64,000 nucleotides of DNA from Methyloversatilis sp. GTDB taxonomy: Bacteria; Pseudomonadota; Gammaproteobacteria; Burkholderiales; Rhodocyclaceae. A program made the translations under genes and the position numbers. Shown here one piece after another: positions 56,612 to 64,000 of the stretch; position 1 is the stretch's first letter; each line of letters starts with the position of its first letter. Under the pieces are notes generated by a model, which ran no database searches, had not been told where the DNA came from, and saw only the letters and a program-made list of their open reading frames with translations. The stretch spans positions 62,001-126,000 of the forward strand of contig JAGNYW010000003.1 in NCBI GenBank assembly GCA_017984755.1, given 5' to 3'.

Positions 56612-57505
56612 TCAGAGCAGGCCCTTGAGCAGTTTGGCCATCTCTGACGGATTGCGTGTCACGGTGAAGCCACACTCTTCCATGACGGCAAGCTTGGCAT
56701 CCGCCGTATCCGCACCGCCCGAAATCAGCGCACCCGCGTGGCCCATGCGCTTGCCCGCCGGTGCCGTGACACCCGCGATGAAACCGACGATCGGCTTCTT
56801 CATGTTGGCCTTGCACCACTGGGCGGCCTCCGCTTCGTCGGGGCCGCCGATCTCACCGATCATGATGACCGCATCGGTATCGGGGTCATCATTGAACAGG
56901 CGCATCACATCGATGTGCTTCAGCCCGTTGATCGGATCACCACCGATGCCGACGGCGCTCGACTGACCGAGACCGATTTCGCTGAGCTGCCCAACCGCTT
57001 CGTAAGTCAGGGTTCCCGAACGGCTGACCACACCGATGCGGCCCTTCTTGTGGATGTGGCCCGGCATGATGCCGATCTTGATTTCGTCGGGTGTGATGAG
57101 ACCCGGGCAGTTGGGTCCGAGCAGCAGGGTCTTCTTGCCGCCGGCGGCTTCCTTGGCCTTCATCTTGTTGCGCACCATCAGCATGTCGCGCACAGGAATG
57201 CCTTCGGTGATGCAGATGACAAGATCCAGGTCGGCTTCGACCGCTTCCCAGATCGCGGCAGCTGCGCCGGGAGGCGGCACGTAAACCACCGAAACCGTGG
57301 CGCCGGTCGCCGCCTTGGCTTCAGACACCGTCGCGTGGATCGGAATGCCCTCGAAGTCCTCGCCGGCCTTCTTCGGATTCACGCCGGCGACGAAACAGTT
57401 CGCACCGTTTGCGTAGTCACGGCACATGCGGGTGTGGAACTGGCCGGTCTTGCCGGTGATGCCCTGCGTGATGACGCGGGTGTCCTTGTTGATCAGAATC
57501 GACAT
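56612..57505 (-). CDS. sucD: Succinyl-CoA synthetase alpha subunit
   Basis: A 297-residue subunit that binds CoA and carries the phosphohistidine. MSILINKDTRVITQGITGKT opens the CoA-binding Rossmann domain, GPNCPGLITPDEIKIGIMPG is the family signature, and the active histidine is in KRMGHAGALISGG. It starts 16 bases after sucC. The enzyme makes ATP or GTP in the citric acid cycle. Confidence 0.98.
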   Translation of the reverse strand: MSILINKDTRVITQGITGKTGQFHTRMCRDYANGANCFVAGVNPKKAGEDFEGIPIHATVSEAKAATGATVSVVYVPPPGAAAAIWEAVEADLDLVICITEGIPVRDMLMVRNKMKAKEAAGGKKTLLLGPNCPGLITPDEIKIGIMPGHIHKKGRIGVVSRSGTLTYEAVGQLSEIGLGQSSAVGIGGDPINGLKHIDVMRLFNDDPDTDAVIMIGEIGGPDEAEAAQWCKANMKKPIVGFIAGVTAPAGKRMGHAGALISGGADTADAKLAVMEECGFTVTRNPSEMAKLLKGLL

Positions 57506-57521
57506 ATCTGGTTCTCTCCCC

Positions 57522-58688
57522 TCAGTGTCCGGCCACGGCGGAAACGATCTTCTGTGCCGCATCCGCCATGCTGTCGGCCGTAATGATGGGCAGACCCGAA
57601 TCAGCCAGTATCTGCTTGCCCAGTTGTTCGTTGGTGCCCTTCATGCGCACCACCAGCGGCACCGTCAGATGCACTTCGCGCGCCGCCGCGACCACGCCTG
57701 TGGCGATGGTGTCGCAGCGCATGATGCCGCCGAAGATATTGACCAGAATGCCGCGCACATTCGGGTTGCGGAGCATGATCTTGAACGCTTCGGTCACCTT
57801 CTCGGTCGTGGCACCGCCGCCCACGTCGAGGAAGTTCGCCGGCTCGGCGCCGTACAGCTTGATAACGTCCATGGTTGCCATGGCAAGACCCGCGCCATTG
57901 ACGAGACAGCCGATGTTGCCGTCGAGCGACACATAGGAAAGGTCGAACTTCGACGCTTCGATTTCCGCCGGATCCTCTTCGTCCAGATCGCGATAGGCCA
58001 CGATGTCCTCATGGCGGTAGAGCGCGTTCGAATCGAAATTGAACTTGGCGTCGAGCGCCTTGATGTTGCCGTTGCCTTCGAGGATCAGCGGATTGATTTC
58101 CGCCAGCGAAGCATCGGTTTCCATGTAGCAGGTGTATAGCTTCCGGAAGGTGTCCATAGCCTGGGCCTGCGACGCTGCGGGAACACCGATGCCGTCCGCC
58201 AGTTCCTTCGCCTGCGCATCGGTCAGGCCGACCAGCGGGTCAACGAACACCTTGATGATCTTTTCCGGCGTGTTGTGGGCCACTTCCTCGATGTCCATAC
58301 CGCCTTCCGACGAGGCCATGATCGCCACTTTCTGCGTCGCGCGATCGGTCAGGGCGGCAACGTAGTATTCCTTCCGGATGTCGGCGCCTTCCTCGATCAG
58401 CAGGCGGCGAACTTTCTGGCCTTCAGCGCCGGTCTGGTGAGTCACCAGCTGCATGCCCATGATCTGCTTCGCGAAATCACGCACTTCGTCGAGAGACTTG
58501 GCGACCTTTACGCCACCGCCCTTGCCGCGGCCACCGGCGTGGATCTGCGCCTTGACTACCCAGACCTTGCCGCCCAGCGATTCCGCTGCAGCAACAGCCT
58601 GATCGACCTCGAAACAAGGTACTCCGCGCGGTGTCACGACACCGAAACGGCGCAATACCTCTTTCGCCTGATACTCATGGATCTTCAT
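57522..58688 (-). CDS. sucC: Succinyl-CoA synthetase beta subunit
   Basis: A 388-residue ATP-grasp subunit. [20 protein letters not shown] is the family start, [20 protein letters not shown] binds nucleotide, [11 protein letters not shown] supplies magnesium ligands, and [20 protein letters not shown] and [11 protein letters not shown] are near the active site. An upstream in-frame extension passes through the probable promoter and was rejected. Confidence 0.98.
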   Translation of the reverse strand: MKIHEYQAKEVLRRFGVVTPRGVPCFEVDQAVAAAESLGGKVWVVKAQIHAGGRGKGGGVKVAKSLDEVRDFAKQIMGMQLVTHQTGAEGQKVRRLLIEEGADIRKEYYVAALTDRATQKVAIMASSEGGMDIEEVAHNTPEKIIKVFVDPLVGLTDAQAKELADGIGVPAASQAQAMDTFRKLYTCYMETDASLAEINPLILEGNGNIKALDAKFNFDSNALYRHEDIVAYRDLDEEDPAEIEASKFDLSYVSLDGNIGCLVNGAGLAMATMDVIKLYGAEPANFLDVGGGATTEKVTEAFKIMLRNPNVRGILVNIFGGIMRCDTIATGVVAAAREVHLTVPLVVRMKGTNEQLGKQILADSGLPIITADSMADAAQKIVSAVAGH

Positions 58689-58831
58689 GCGTATTCCTCG
58701 CCTTGTTGTCTGCACTGGATGGTGAAACGCCCGCTTCGGGATTGTGGCCCTGGCAAGTCTGGTTGGCACTGAACCGAACACACCCGGTCAGGCATGCGAA
58801 CCGGCGTCTCGGCTGGCTCGCATAATCCATA

Positions 58832-58837
58832 ATTATA
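58832..58837 (-). promoter_or_regulatory. Possible -10 box for sucC-sucD
   Basis: On the minus strand a perfect TATAAT lies in the most AT-rich part of the 191-base spacer, about 145 bases before the sucC ATG. No good -35 box is visible at 16-18 bases, so the call is tentative. Confidence 0.35.
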
Positions 58838-58879
58838 CAACGCATTTCGGTGCACTGCAGCGAAACGCTAGAGCGACCA

Positions 58880-59578
58880 TCAGGCCGCCGCAGGCCCGAT
58901 GCGTACCTCAAGTCCGCTCACCCCATCGACCCGCGCAACGACGACATCGCCGGGCTCAAGCGCGGCGACGCCTGCAGGCGTACCCGTGAACAACAGATCG
59001 CCGGCGCGCAGTTCAACCAGACAGGAAAGGCGCATCAGCAGGTTTTCGACATCGAGAATCATGTCCGAGATATTGCCCGCCTGACGCGTGCGTCCATTGA
59101 CCGACAGTTCGATGCGTCCTTGGCGCGGATGACCGCACAGCGCAACGGGCACGAGCTCGGATACCGGCGCGCTCTGATCAAAGCCCTTGCCCATGTCCCA
59201 AGGCTGGCCCTTGTCACGTGCTGTGCGTTGCAGGTCGCGCCGTGTCAGATCGAGCCCCACGCCGTATCCGAAAATGCAGTGACGAGCCTGTTCGGACTTC
59301 AGATTGCGCCCACCGGCTTTCAGCGCAACCACCAGTTCGACTTCATGCTGAAGATCACGGGTACCCGGAGGATACGCAATGTCAGCCGGCGCAGCGACCA
59401 GCGCGTCGGCCGGTTTGGAGAAGAAGAAAGGCTGCTCCAGCGTCGGGTCATGACCCATTTCGCGCGCATGGTCAGCGTAGTTCCGGCCCACGCAGTAGAT
59501 GCGGCGCACCGGAAAAAGCATGGCATCGCCTCGAATCGGCGCTGCGGGTTGTGGCAATTCGAACAACATGGAACACAT
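58880..59578 (-). CDS. Fumarylacetoacetate hydrolase family protein
   Basis: A 232-residue FAH-fold enzyme. VRRIYCVGRNYADHAREMG is the N-terminal signature, FFFSKPADAL and the acidic metal ligands in LQHEVELVVAL follow, then GYGVGLDLTRRDLQ and the end GDLLFTGTPAGVAALEPGD. Relatives are acylpyruvases, oxaloacetate decarboxylases and catechol-pathway hydratases; the substrate here is not decidable. ATG 59578, preceded by AGGAGA at a good distance, is chosen. Confidence 0.92.
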   Translation of the reverse strand: MCSMLFELPQPAAPIRGDAMLFPVRRIYCVGRNYADHAREMGHDPTLEQPFFFSKPADALVAAPADIAYPPGTRDLQHEVELVVALKAGGRNLKSEQARHCIFGYGVGLDLTRRDLQRTARDKGQPWDMGKGFDQSAPVSELVPVALCGHPRQGRIELSVNGRTRQAGNISDMILDVENLLMRLSCLVELRAGDLLFTGTPAGVAALEPGDVVVARVDGVSGLEVRIGPAAA

Positions 59579-59746
59579 GTATATCTCCTGCACGGTCGTA
59601 CGGACACACAATTTTGCCTCTTCCGGCTCAGCGTTGCCGGGCAAGGCTCGCAAGGGCTTGCGCCATTAAAGTAAAGTTTCCCCTCGCAGTGCCGAAAGAT
59701 CTACCAATCGCGAACCGTCGCATACATTCAAGGCACGGAGAATCTT

Positions 59747-62011
59747 GTGACCGAACGGAATCAGGCACGCCAACACGCATGTTTGCGAATGCGCCCAACG
59801 ATGCTCGCAGCAGCGCTGCTGGCATTTGGCATGCATGCGCATGAAGCGCGTGCGCTCGGTCTCGGCGCCATCAAGACGAAGTCCGTTCTGGGCGAGCCCT
59901 TTCGAGCTGAAATCGCGCTGCTGGGCGCTGACGGTCCGCCGCCCGGCAGCACCTGCTTCTCGATCGACACGCCCGCCGCGACATCTGGCGATGACCTGCC
60001 CTGGCTGACCAATGCCCGCATCCGCACGCAGGGCAACACCATATATATAAGCAGCCCGCTCTCGATAAACGAGCCGATCGTGATGGTGGGCCTGAAAGTC
60101 GGATGTGGCTACGAACTCGCTCGCGAGTACGCCGTATTGCTGGAACCGGCTGACCGGGCGATCGCGGAGGAACGACCGGCGGTTGCTGTTGCTGTTGCGG
60201 CTGCATCCGCAACAGCAACAGCCGCGCCGATCGCTCGCCGTCAGCGCGGTGCGGCCGGTTCTTCGGCAGAACCTTCGGGCAGTGCGTCCCGTGACTTAAG
60301 TGAAGGCGCCCCGCCTCAGAAACCCAAGGCACGCAAGCCACGGCGCAGCGCGCCCTCCGTTCCGGCGCCGTCATCGGATCGGCTGTTTGTTGCGCCGTCC
60401 ATTGATTCTGGCAACGGCCTGAAAATGTCCGGCGGCCTGGTGCCACGGGCGGAAGCCAGCGAAGCTGAACGCGAGGCCCTGCGTACCCAGCACAAGCTTC
60501 TCGCTGCGCTCGACGAACAGATCGCAACGCACCTGGCGATCGCAGACAAGGTAAAGCAGCTCGAATCCCGGATGGCCGAACTGCAGAAGCAGCTCGGTCG
60601 CACCGAGAACGCACTCAACTCCTCGCAACCGGGTGCGATCCGCACCCTGCCAGAACCCATCATTTCGCAGGACACCTCCGTGCCGGCCGCGGCAGCGCCG
60701 GAACCTGCCGCAACTGAAACGGTGGCAGCCGACCCGGCGGTCGAGGCTCCGAACGAAACCGTAGCTGCCGGCGAAGCGCCGGCCCAGCCGTCGCCGCCTC
60801 CAGCCGGACTGACAAACGAACCGGTCAAGGTTATCAACAAACTACCGCCCGAACAGGCCCAGGTGGCAGCGGAAACATCCGACGCTGCCGGCGTGAACTG
60901 GCTCGTTGCTGCCCTGGGTGCTCTGGCCGCGGGAGCGGTACTCGGCGGATCGTGGCTCTGGCGTCGTCGCGCGCAGAAGCTGTCGGTGACGACAGCCATG
61001 CGTCAGCGCCACGCTGAAGAGGCCATCACGCGGATGATGGTGGCGAAGCCGGTCGTCGAAACGGCTGCTTCTTCCAACTGGGTGAAGGACCCCGACGATC
61101 AAGTGGAATATCTGCCGGAACAGCCTCCCGTCGTCGTCTCGGTCGTGCCGCCAGTACCCGTCGAGTCGTCGTTCCAGTACTTCCCGGGTGAAGCGCCTTC
61201 CGAGCACATGGAAGGCATGGAAGCAGCCGCCATATCGCCGACAGTCGAACCGGCGGCTGCGGGGCTTGCCGCGCCAATCACCACCGACGCCCCGCTCGAT
61301 GCCGTCGGCATGGACATCGAACTGGCCGGCAGCGACACAAATGGAATGACATTCCCGGCAAAACTCGATCTTGAGTTCGACAGCTTCGTCGGATCAACCA
61401 GCAGCAGCGGCTCCCGGGAGACTGCCGTCGTTGCGAGTGGGCCAAGGCTTGTCAGCAATTCTTCGACGATCGCGACCGGATTACCCTTCGATCAGACCGC
61501 AACGCCAGCCAACGAGGAAGAAGCACCGTCGCACGAACACGTGCTCGAACTGGCCGAAATCATGATGTCCTTCGGGCGCGCCGAGGGCGCCGCACAGACC
61601 CTGTCGGAGTTTCTGCGCGACTACCCGAAGGAATCATTGATTCCATGGCTGAAGCTGCTCGACCTGTATCACACGAGCGGTCGGCGTGGTGAATACGACG
61701 ACCTGGCACCGAAACTCAACCGCGCATTCAACGTGAAGGTTCCCGATTGGGAGCACTTCAACGGTCCGGTCGCATCCGAATCAGTGGAACAGTTCGGTCA
61801 CATCATTGCGCGGATCAACGCCTGCTGGCCCTCGCAGGACTGCCTCGACTACATCACCGAACTGCTGCGTGACAACCGCGCCGGTGCGCGCATCGGCTTT
61901 CCGCTAGGCGTGATCGATGACATTCTGCTGCTCAAGTCAGTACTGGAATGGCACATCGCCAATCCGGAAATGACCTCCACGCAAGCAGCTCCCCGACTTG
62001 CGTTGATCTAG
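59747..62011 (+). CDS. FimV-like protein
   Basis: A 754-residue protein starting at GTG 59747 (GGAG upstream). A signal peptide (MLAAALLAFGMHAHEARA) precedes the FimV N-terminal domain (LGLGAIKTKSVLGEPFRAEI, NTIYISSPLSINEPIVMVGL). After an Ala-rich segment and a Lys/Arg/Pro-rich linker come a coiled coil (about 250-300), a Pro/Ala/Glu-rich stretch, one membrane segment (about residues 384-405), an acidic cytoplasmic region and a TPR-like C-terminal domain (LELAEIMMSFGRAEGAAQTL). FimV-type hubs bind peptidoglycan and promote type IV pilus assembly and cAMP signalling in Pseudomonas. No obvious LysM motif is seen. Confidence 0.85.
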   Translation: MTERNQARQHACLRMRPTMLAAALLAFGMHAHEARALGLGAIKTKSVLGEPFRAEIALLGADGPPPGSTCFSIDTPAATSGDDLPWLTNARIRTQGNTIYISSPLSINEPIVMVGLKVGCGYELAREYAVLLEPADRAIAEERPAVAVAVAAASATATAAPIARRQRGAAGSSAEPSGSASRDLSEGAPPQKPKARKPRRSAPSVPAPSSDRLFVAPSIDSGNGLKMSGGLVPRAEASEAEREALRTQHKLLAALDEQIATHLAIADKVKQLESRMAELQKQLGRTENALNSSQPGAIRTLPEPIISQDTSVPAAAAPEPAATETVAADPAVEAPNETVAAGEAPAQPSPPPAGLTNEPVKVINKLPPEQAQVAAETSDAAGVNWLVAALGALAAGAVLGGSWLWRRRAQKLSVTTAMRQRHAEEAITRMMVAKPVVETAASSNWVKDPDDQVEYLPEQPPVVVSVVPPVPVESSFQYFPGEAPSEHMEGMEAAAISPTVEPAAAGLAAPITTDAPLDAVGMDIELAGSDTNGMTFPAKLDLEFDSFVGSTSSSGSRETAVVASGPRLVSNSSTIATGLPFDQTATPANEEEAPSHEHVLELAEIMMSFGRAEGAAQTLSEFLRDYPKESLIPWLKLLDLYHTSGRRGEYDDLAPKLNRAFNVKVPDWEHFNGPVASESVEQFGHIIARINACWPSQDCLDYITELLRDNRAGARIGFPLGVIDDILLLKSVLEWHIANPEMTSTQAAPRLALI
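60185..60222 (+). repeat. Perfect 16-bp inverted repeat inside the FimV-like gene
   Basis: GCTGTTGCTGTTGCGG (60185-60200) and CCGCAACAGCAACAGC (60207-60222) are exact reverse complements separated by CTGCAT. The mRNA would form a 16-pair hairpin. The region codes for an Ala/Val then Ala/Thr run (AVAVAVAAASATATAA). Confidence 0.9.
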
Positions 62012-62049
62012 CGGCGGCCGCGCGTCTCAGCAGGAGAGCGCGCCCGAAT

Positions 62050-62796
62050 CTAGGCCGGATTGTCGATATCGACGAATTCGACCGTCAATCCGAAACGTCC
62101 GGCCAGGTGAGCACCCAGCGCACGCACGCCGTACCGTTCCGTCGCATGATGACCCGCTGCGATGTAGGGCACCCCGGACTCACGCGCAATGTGGGTCGTC
62201 TGCTCGGAAATCTCACCGGAAATGTATGCATCGGCGCCCGCCTCGACGGCCTGTTCGAACATGCCCTGCGCACCGCCGGTGCACCACGCGACACGCCGGA
62301 CGATTCGATCCGGGTCTCCGACCAGTAGGGGCTCGCGCGAAAGCTGCCTGCCCGCATTCGCACAGACTTCAGCGGCGGTGAGCGAGCAGTCCGGTGCGCC
62401 CAGCCAAAGCAGCCCCTGCTCGCCCGTGACGCCGGTTGGTTTGAAGCCGAGCACCTTTCCGAGCTGGGCGTTGTTGCCCAGTTCGGGATGAGCATCCAGC
62501 GGCAGGTGGTAGGCAAGCAGATTGATGTCATTCGCGAGCAGGCTGGCCAGACGCGCGCGCCGCAGGCCCGTGACGCGACTGTCCTCTCCACGCCAGAACC
62601 AGCCGTGATGAACCAGAATCGTGTTCGCCCCTGACTCGATTGCCGCTTCGATCAAGGCCATGCTTGCCGTGACACCGCAAAGCACCTTCGCCACCTCGGG
62701 CGCGCCTTCCACTTGCAGTCCGTTTGGGCAATAATCCTTGAACCGTGCGGTATCCAGCAGTTCATCCAGATAACGCTGCAGCAAAACCCTGTCCAT
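62050..62796 (-). CDS. Nif3-like dinuclear metal center protein
   Basis: A 248-residue protein of the Nif3/YbgI family. [20 protein letters not shown] is followed by [11 protein letters not shown]; metal ligands lie in [13 protein letters not shown], the [18 protein letters not shown] stretch and the late [10 protein letters not shown]. The family forms toroid hexamers with a dinuclear metal site; GTP cyclohydrolase-like and hydrolase activities have been proposed, but the physiological reaction is unknown. The start codon lies 24 bases from that of the divergent protease gene. Confidence 0.93.
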   Translation of the reverse strand: MDRVLLQRYLDELLDTARFKDYCPNGLQVEGAPEVAKVLCGVTASMALIEAAIESGANTILVHHGWFWRGEDSRVTGLRRARLASLLANDINLLAYHLPLDAHPELGNNAQLGKVLGFKPTGVTGEQGLLWLGAPDCSLTAAEVCANAGRQLSREPLLVGDPDRIVRRVAWCTGGAQGMFEQAVEAGADAYISGEISEQTTHIARESGVPYIAAGHHATERYGVRALGAHLAGRFGLTVEFVDIDNPA

Positions 62797-62820
62797 TTTT
62801 CACTCTCCCCTCTTTTGATT

Positions 62821-64000
62821 ATGCAGCGTCTGTGGCTGGTCTTTGCTCAATCCGTGACCGCTGCATTGGCGGTGCTGTTCGTGGTTGCAACACTTCGGCC
62901 TGACTGGCTGACATCACAAGGTACGTCGGCTGCCACCCAGTTCATCCCTTCTGCGCCAGCCGTGGCGCAGAAGGGCCCGGCGAATCCGCCGGCGAATGTC
63001 GAAGCGGTCAAGGTAGTGACCTACGCCGAAGCGGCGCAGAAGGCGCTGCCGTCCGTGGTGCACGTGTTCACGACCAAGGCCGTGCGCACCCCACAGCATC
63101 CGCTCATGAACGATCCGGTATTCCGGCATTTCTTCGGTGATCGACTGGGTAACCAGCCGCAGCGGCAAATGGGGCTGGGGTCGGGTGTGATCGTCAGCGA
63201 AGACGGCGTCGTACTGACCAACAATCACGTAGTCGAGGCAGCCGACGAAATCGAAGTTTCGCTCAACGATGGTGGCAAGTACCCCGCCACGCTGATCGGC
63301 AGCGATCCCGAGTCGGACCTCGCCGTGTTGCAGGTCAAGGCACCCAACAAGATGCCGGCGGCCCAATTCGCCGAAAACGACGCGCTGCGCATCGGCGATG
63401 TCGTGCTCGCCATCGGCAACCCGTTCGACGTGGGTCAGACAGTGACCATGGGCATCGTTTCGGCGCTCGGACGCTCACAGCTCGGCATCAACACTTTCGA
63501 GAACTTCATCCAGACCGACGCAGCGATCAATCCGGGCAACTCCGGCGGCGCACTGGTAGATGCCAACGGAAATCTGGTTGGCATCAACACTGCCATTTAC
63601 TCCCGCAGCGGCGGGTCGCTCGGCATCGGCTTCGCCATTCCGGCCAGCACGGCCCGCAGCGTGATGGAACAGATCGTCGCGAACGGCTCGGTCACGCGCG
63701 GCTGGGTCGGCGTCGAAGTTCAGGAACTCACGCCCGAGCTTGCCGAAAGTTTCAAGTATCCGGCTTCGGGTGGCGCGCTGATTGCAGGCGTGATGCGGGG
63801 TAGCCCCGCAGACAAGGGCGGCGTGCGCCCGGGTGACGTGCTTCTTGAAGTCAATGGAAGCAAGGTGAAGGACGCGGCCGGCATGTTGCAACTCATCGCA
63901 GCGCTCGTACCCGGTCAGCAGGCAACGCTGAAGATCTATCGGGGCGGGGCGGAGAAAGCGGTCGGCGTCACCGTCGGCAAACGACCCGTCACCGCGGTCG
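62821..64000 (+). CDS. DegS/DegQ-type trypsin-like serine protease, partial at right edge
   Basis: The open frame starts at ATG 62821 and continues past the window; 393 codons are visible. A single N-terminal membrane anchor (WLVFAQSVTAALAVLFVVAT) leads into the periplasm. The catalytic triad is His in LTNNHVVEAADE, Asp in DPESDLAVLQV and Ser in INPGNSGGALVD. A PDZ domain begins near residue 290 (RGWVGVEVQEL, GGVRPGDVLLEVNG). One PDZ and an uncleaved anchor suggest the DegS/AlgW type, which cuts anti-sigma RseA/MucA in envelope stress, though a second PDZ could lie beyond the edge. Confidence 0.93.
   Translation, partial: MQRLWLVFAQSVTAALAVLFVVATLRPDWLTSQGTSAATQFIPSAPAVAQKGPANPPANVEAVKVVTYAEAAQKALPSVVHVFTTKAVRTPQHPLMNDPVFRHFFGDRLGNQPQRQMGLGSGVIVSEDGVVLTNNHVVEAADEIEVSLNDGGKYPATLIGSDPESDLAVLQVKAPNKMPAAQFAENDALRIGDVVLAIGNPFDVGQTVTMGIVSALGRSQLGINTFENFIQTDAAINPGNSGGALVDANGNLVGINTAIYSRSGGSLGIGFAIPASTARSVMEQIVANGSVTRGWVGVEVQELTPELAESFKYPASGGALIAGVMRGSPADKGGVRPGDVLLEVNGSKVKDAAGMLQLIAALVPGQQATLKIYRGGAEKAVGVTVGKRPVTAV

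Overview
The window is a piece of a high-GC betaproteobacterial chromosome. The gene orders rpsP-rimM-trmD-rplS, ilvB-ilvH-ilvC...pssA-leuA, lptG-lptF / pepA-holC-valS and an ECF sigma factor followed by DUF3619 and DUF3106 proteins are typical of Burkholderiales and Rhodocyclales. I lean towards Rhodocyclales, but I cannot prove genus from the sequence alone. Coding density is high, most genes are housekeeping, and I see no tRNA, rRNA, CRISPR array, prophage or complete insertion sequence. The only stretch over 300 bases without a gene is 21831-22187.

Layout. 1-7347: the C-terminal part of a DUF2126 transglutaminase-type protein, a REP-like palindromic spacer, an old yellow enzyme, a rhodanese-type sulfurtransferase, a SpoIIAA-like protein, a DMT exporter and an orphan Rieske oxygenase. 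7481-10660: the isoprenoid block xseB-ispA-dxs with a promoter and a strong terminator. 10692-12702: the ribosome and tRNA block rpsP-rimM-trmD-rplS. 12793-15626: a periplasmic substrate-binding-like protein with a hybrid histidine kinase. 15782-19252: pyrF, a protein of unknown function, a 100-bp MITE-like element, a WrbA-like quinone reductase and a DUF2069 protein. 19284-25630: branched-chain amino-acid and phosphatidylserine genes (ilvB, ilvH, ilvC, pssA, leuA). 25827-27723: a sigma factor/DUF3619/DUF3106/RDD set. 27727-35655: lptG, lptF, pepA, holC, a protein with a 22-unit tetrapeptide repeat, and valS. 35724-40902: TusA-like, M48 protease, response regulator, moaC, CYTH-CHAD protein and SixA-like phosphatase.

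40907-54576 is the most interesting part. A type IV pilin gene with a textbook sigma-54 promoter is followed by an O-antigen-ligase-like membrane protein. Upstream on the same strand lie seven signalling genes: a CHASE2 Ser/Thr kinase, a PP2C phosphatase, a two-FHA-domain protein, a CHASE2 class III adenylate cyclase, a metallo-beta-lactamase-fold hydrolase resembling class II cAMP phosphodiesterases, a GAF-fused PilB/GspE-type ATPase, and a GAF-HD-GYP protein. Together they look like one membrane-sensing circuit joining Ser/Thr phosphorylation, cAMP turnover and c-di-GMP turnover to a secretion or pilus motor.

54783-64000: an ornithine-cyclodeaminase-family protein, a TerC-family protein, sucC-sucD, a fumarylacetoacetate-hydrolase-family protein, a FimV-like protein, a Nif3-like protein, and the start of a DegS/DegQ-type protease that runs off the right edge.
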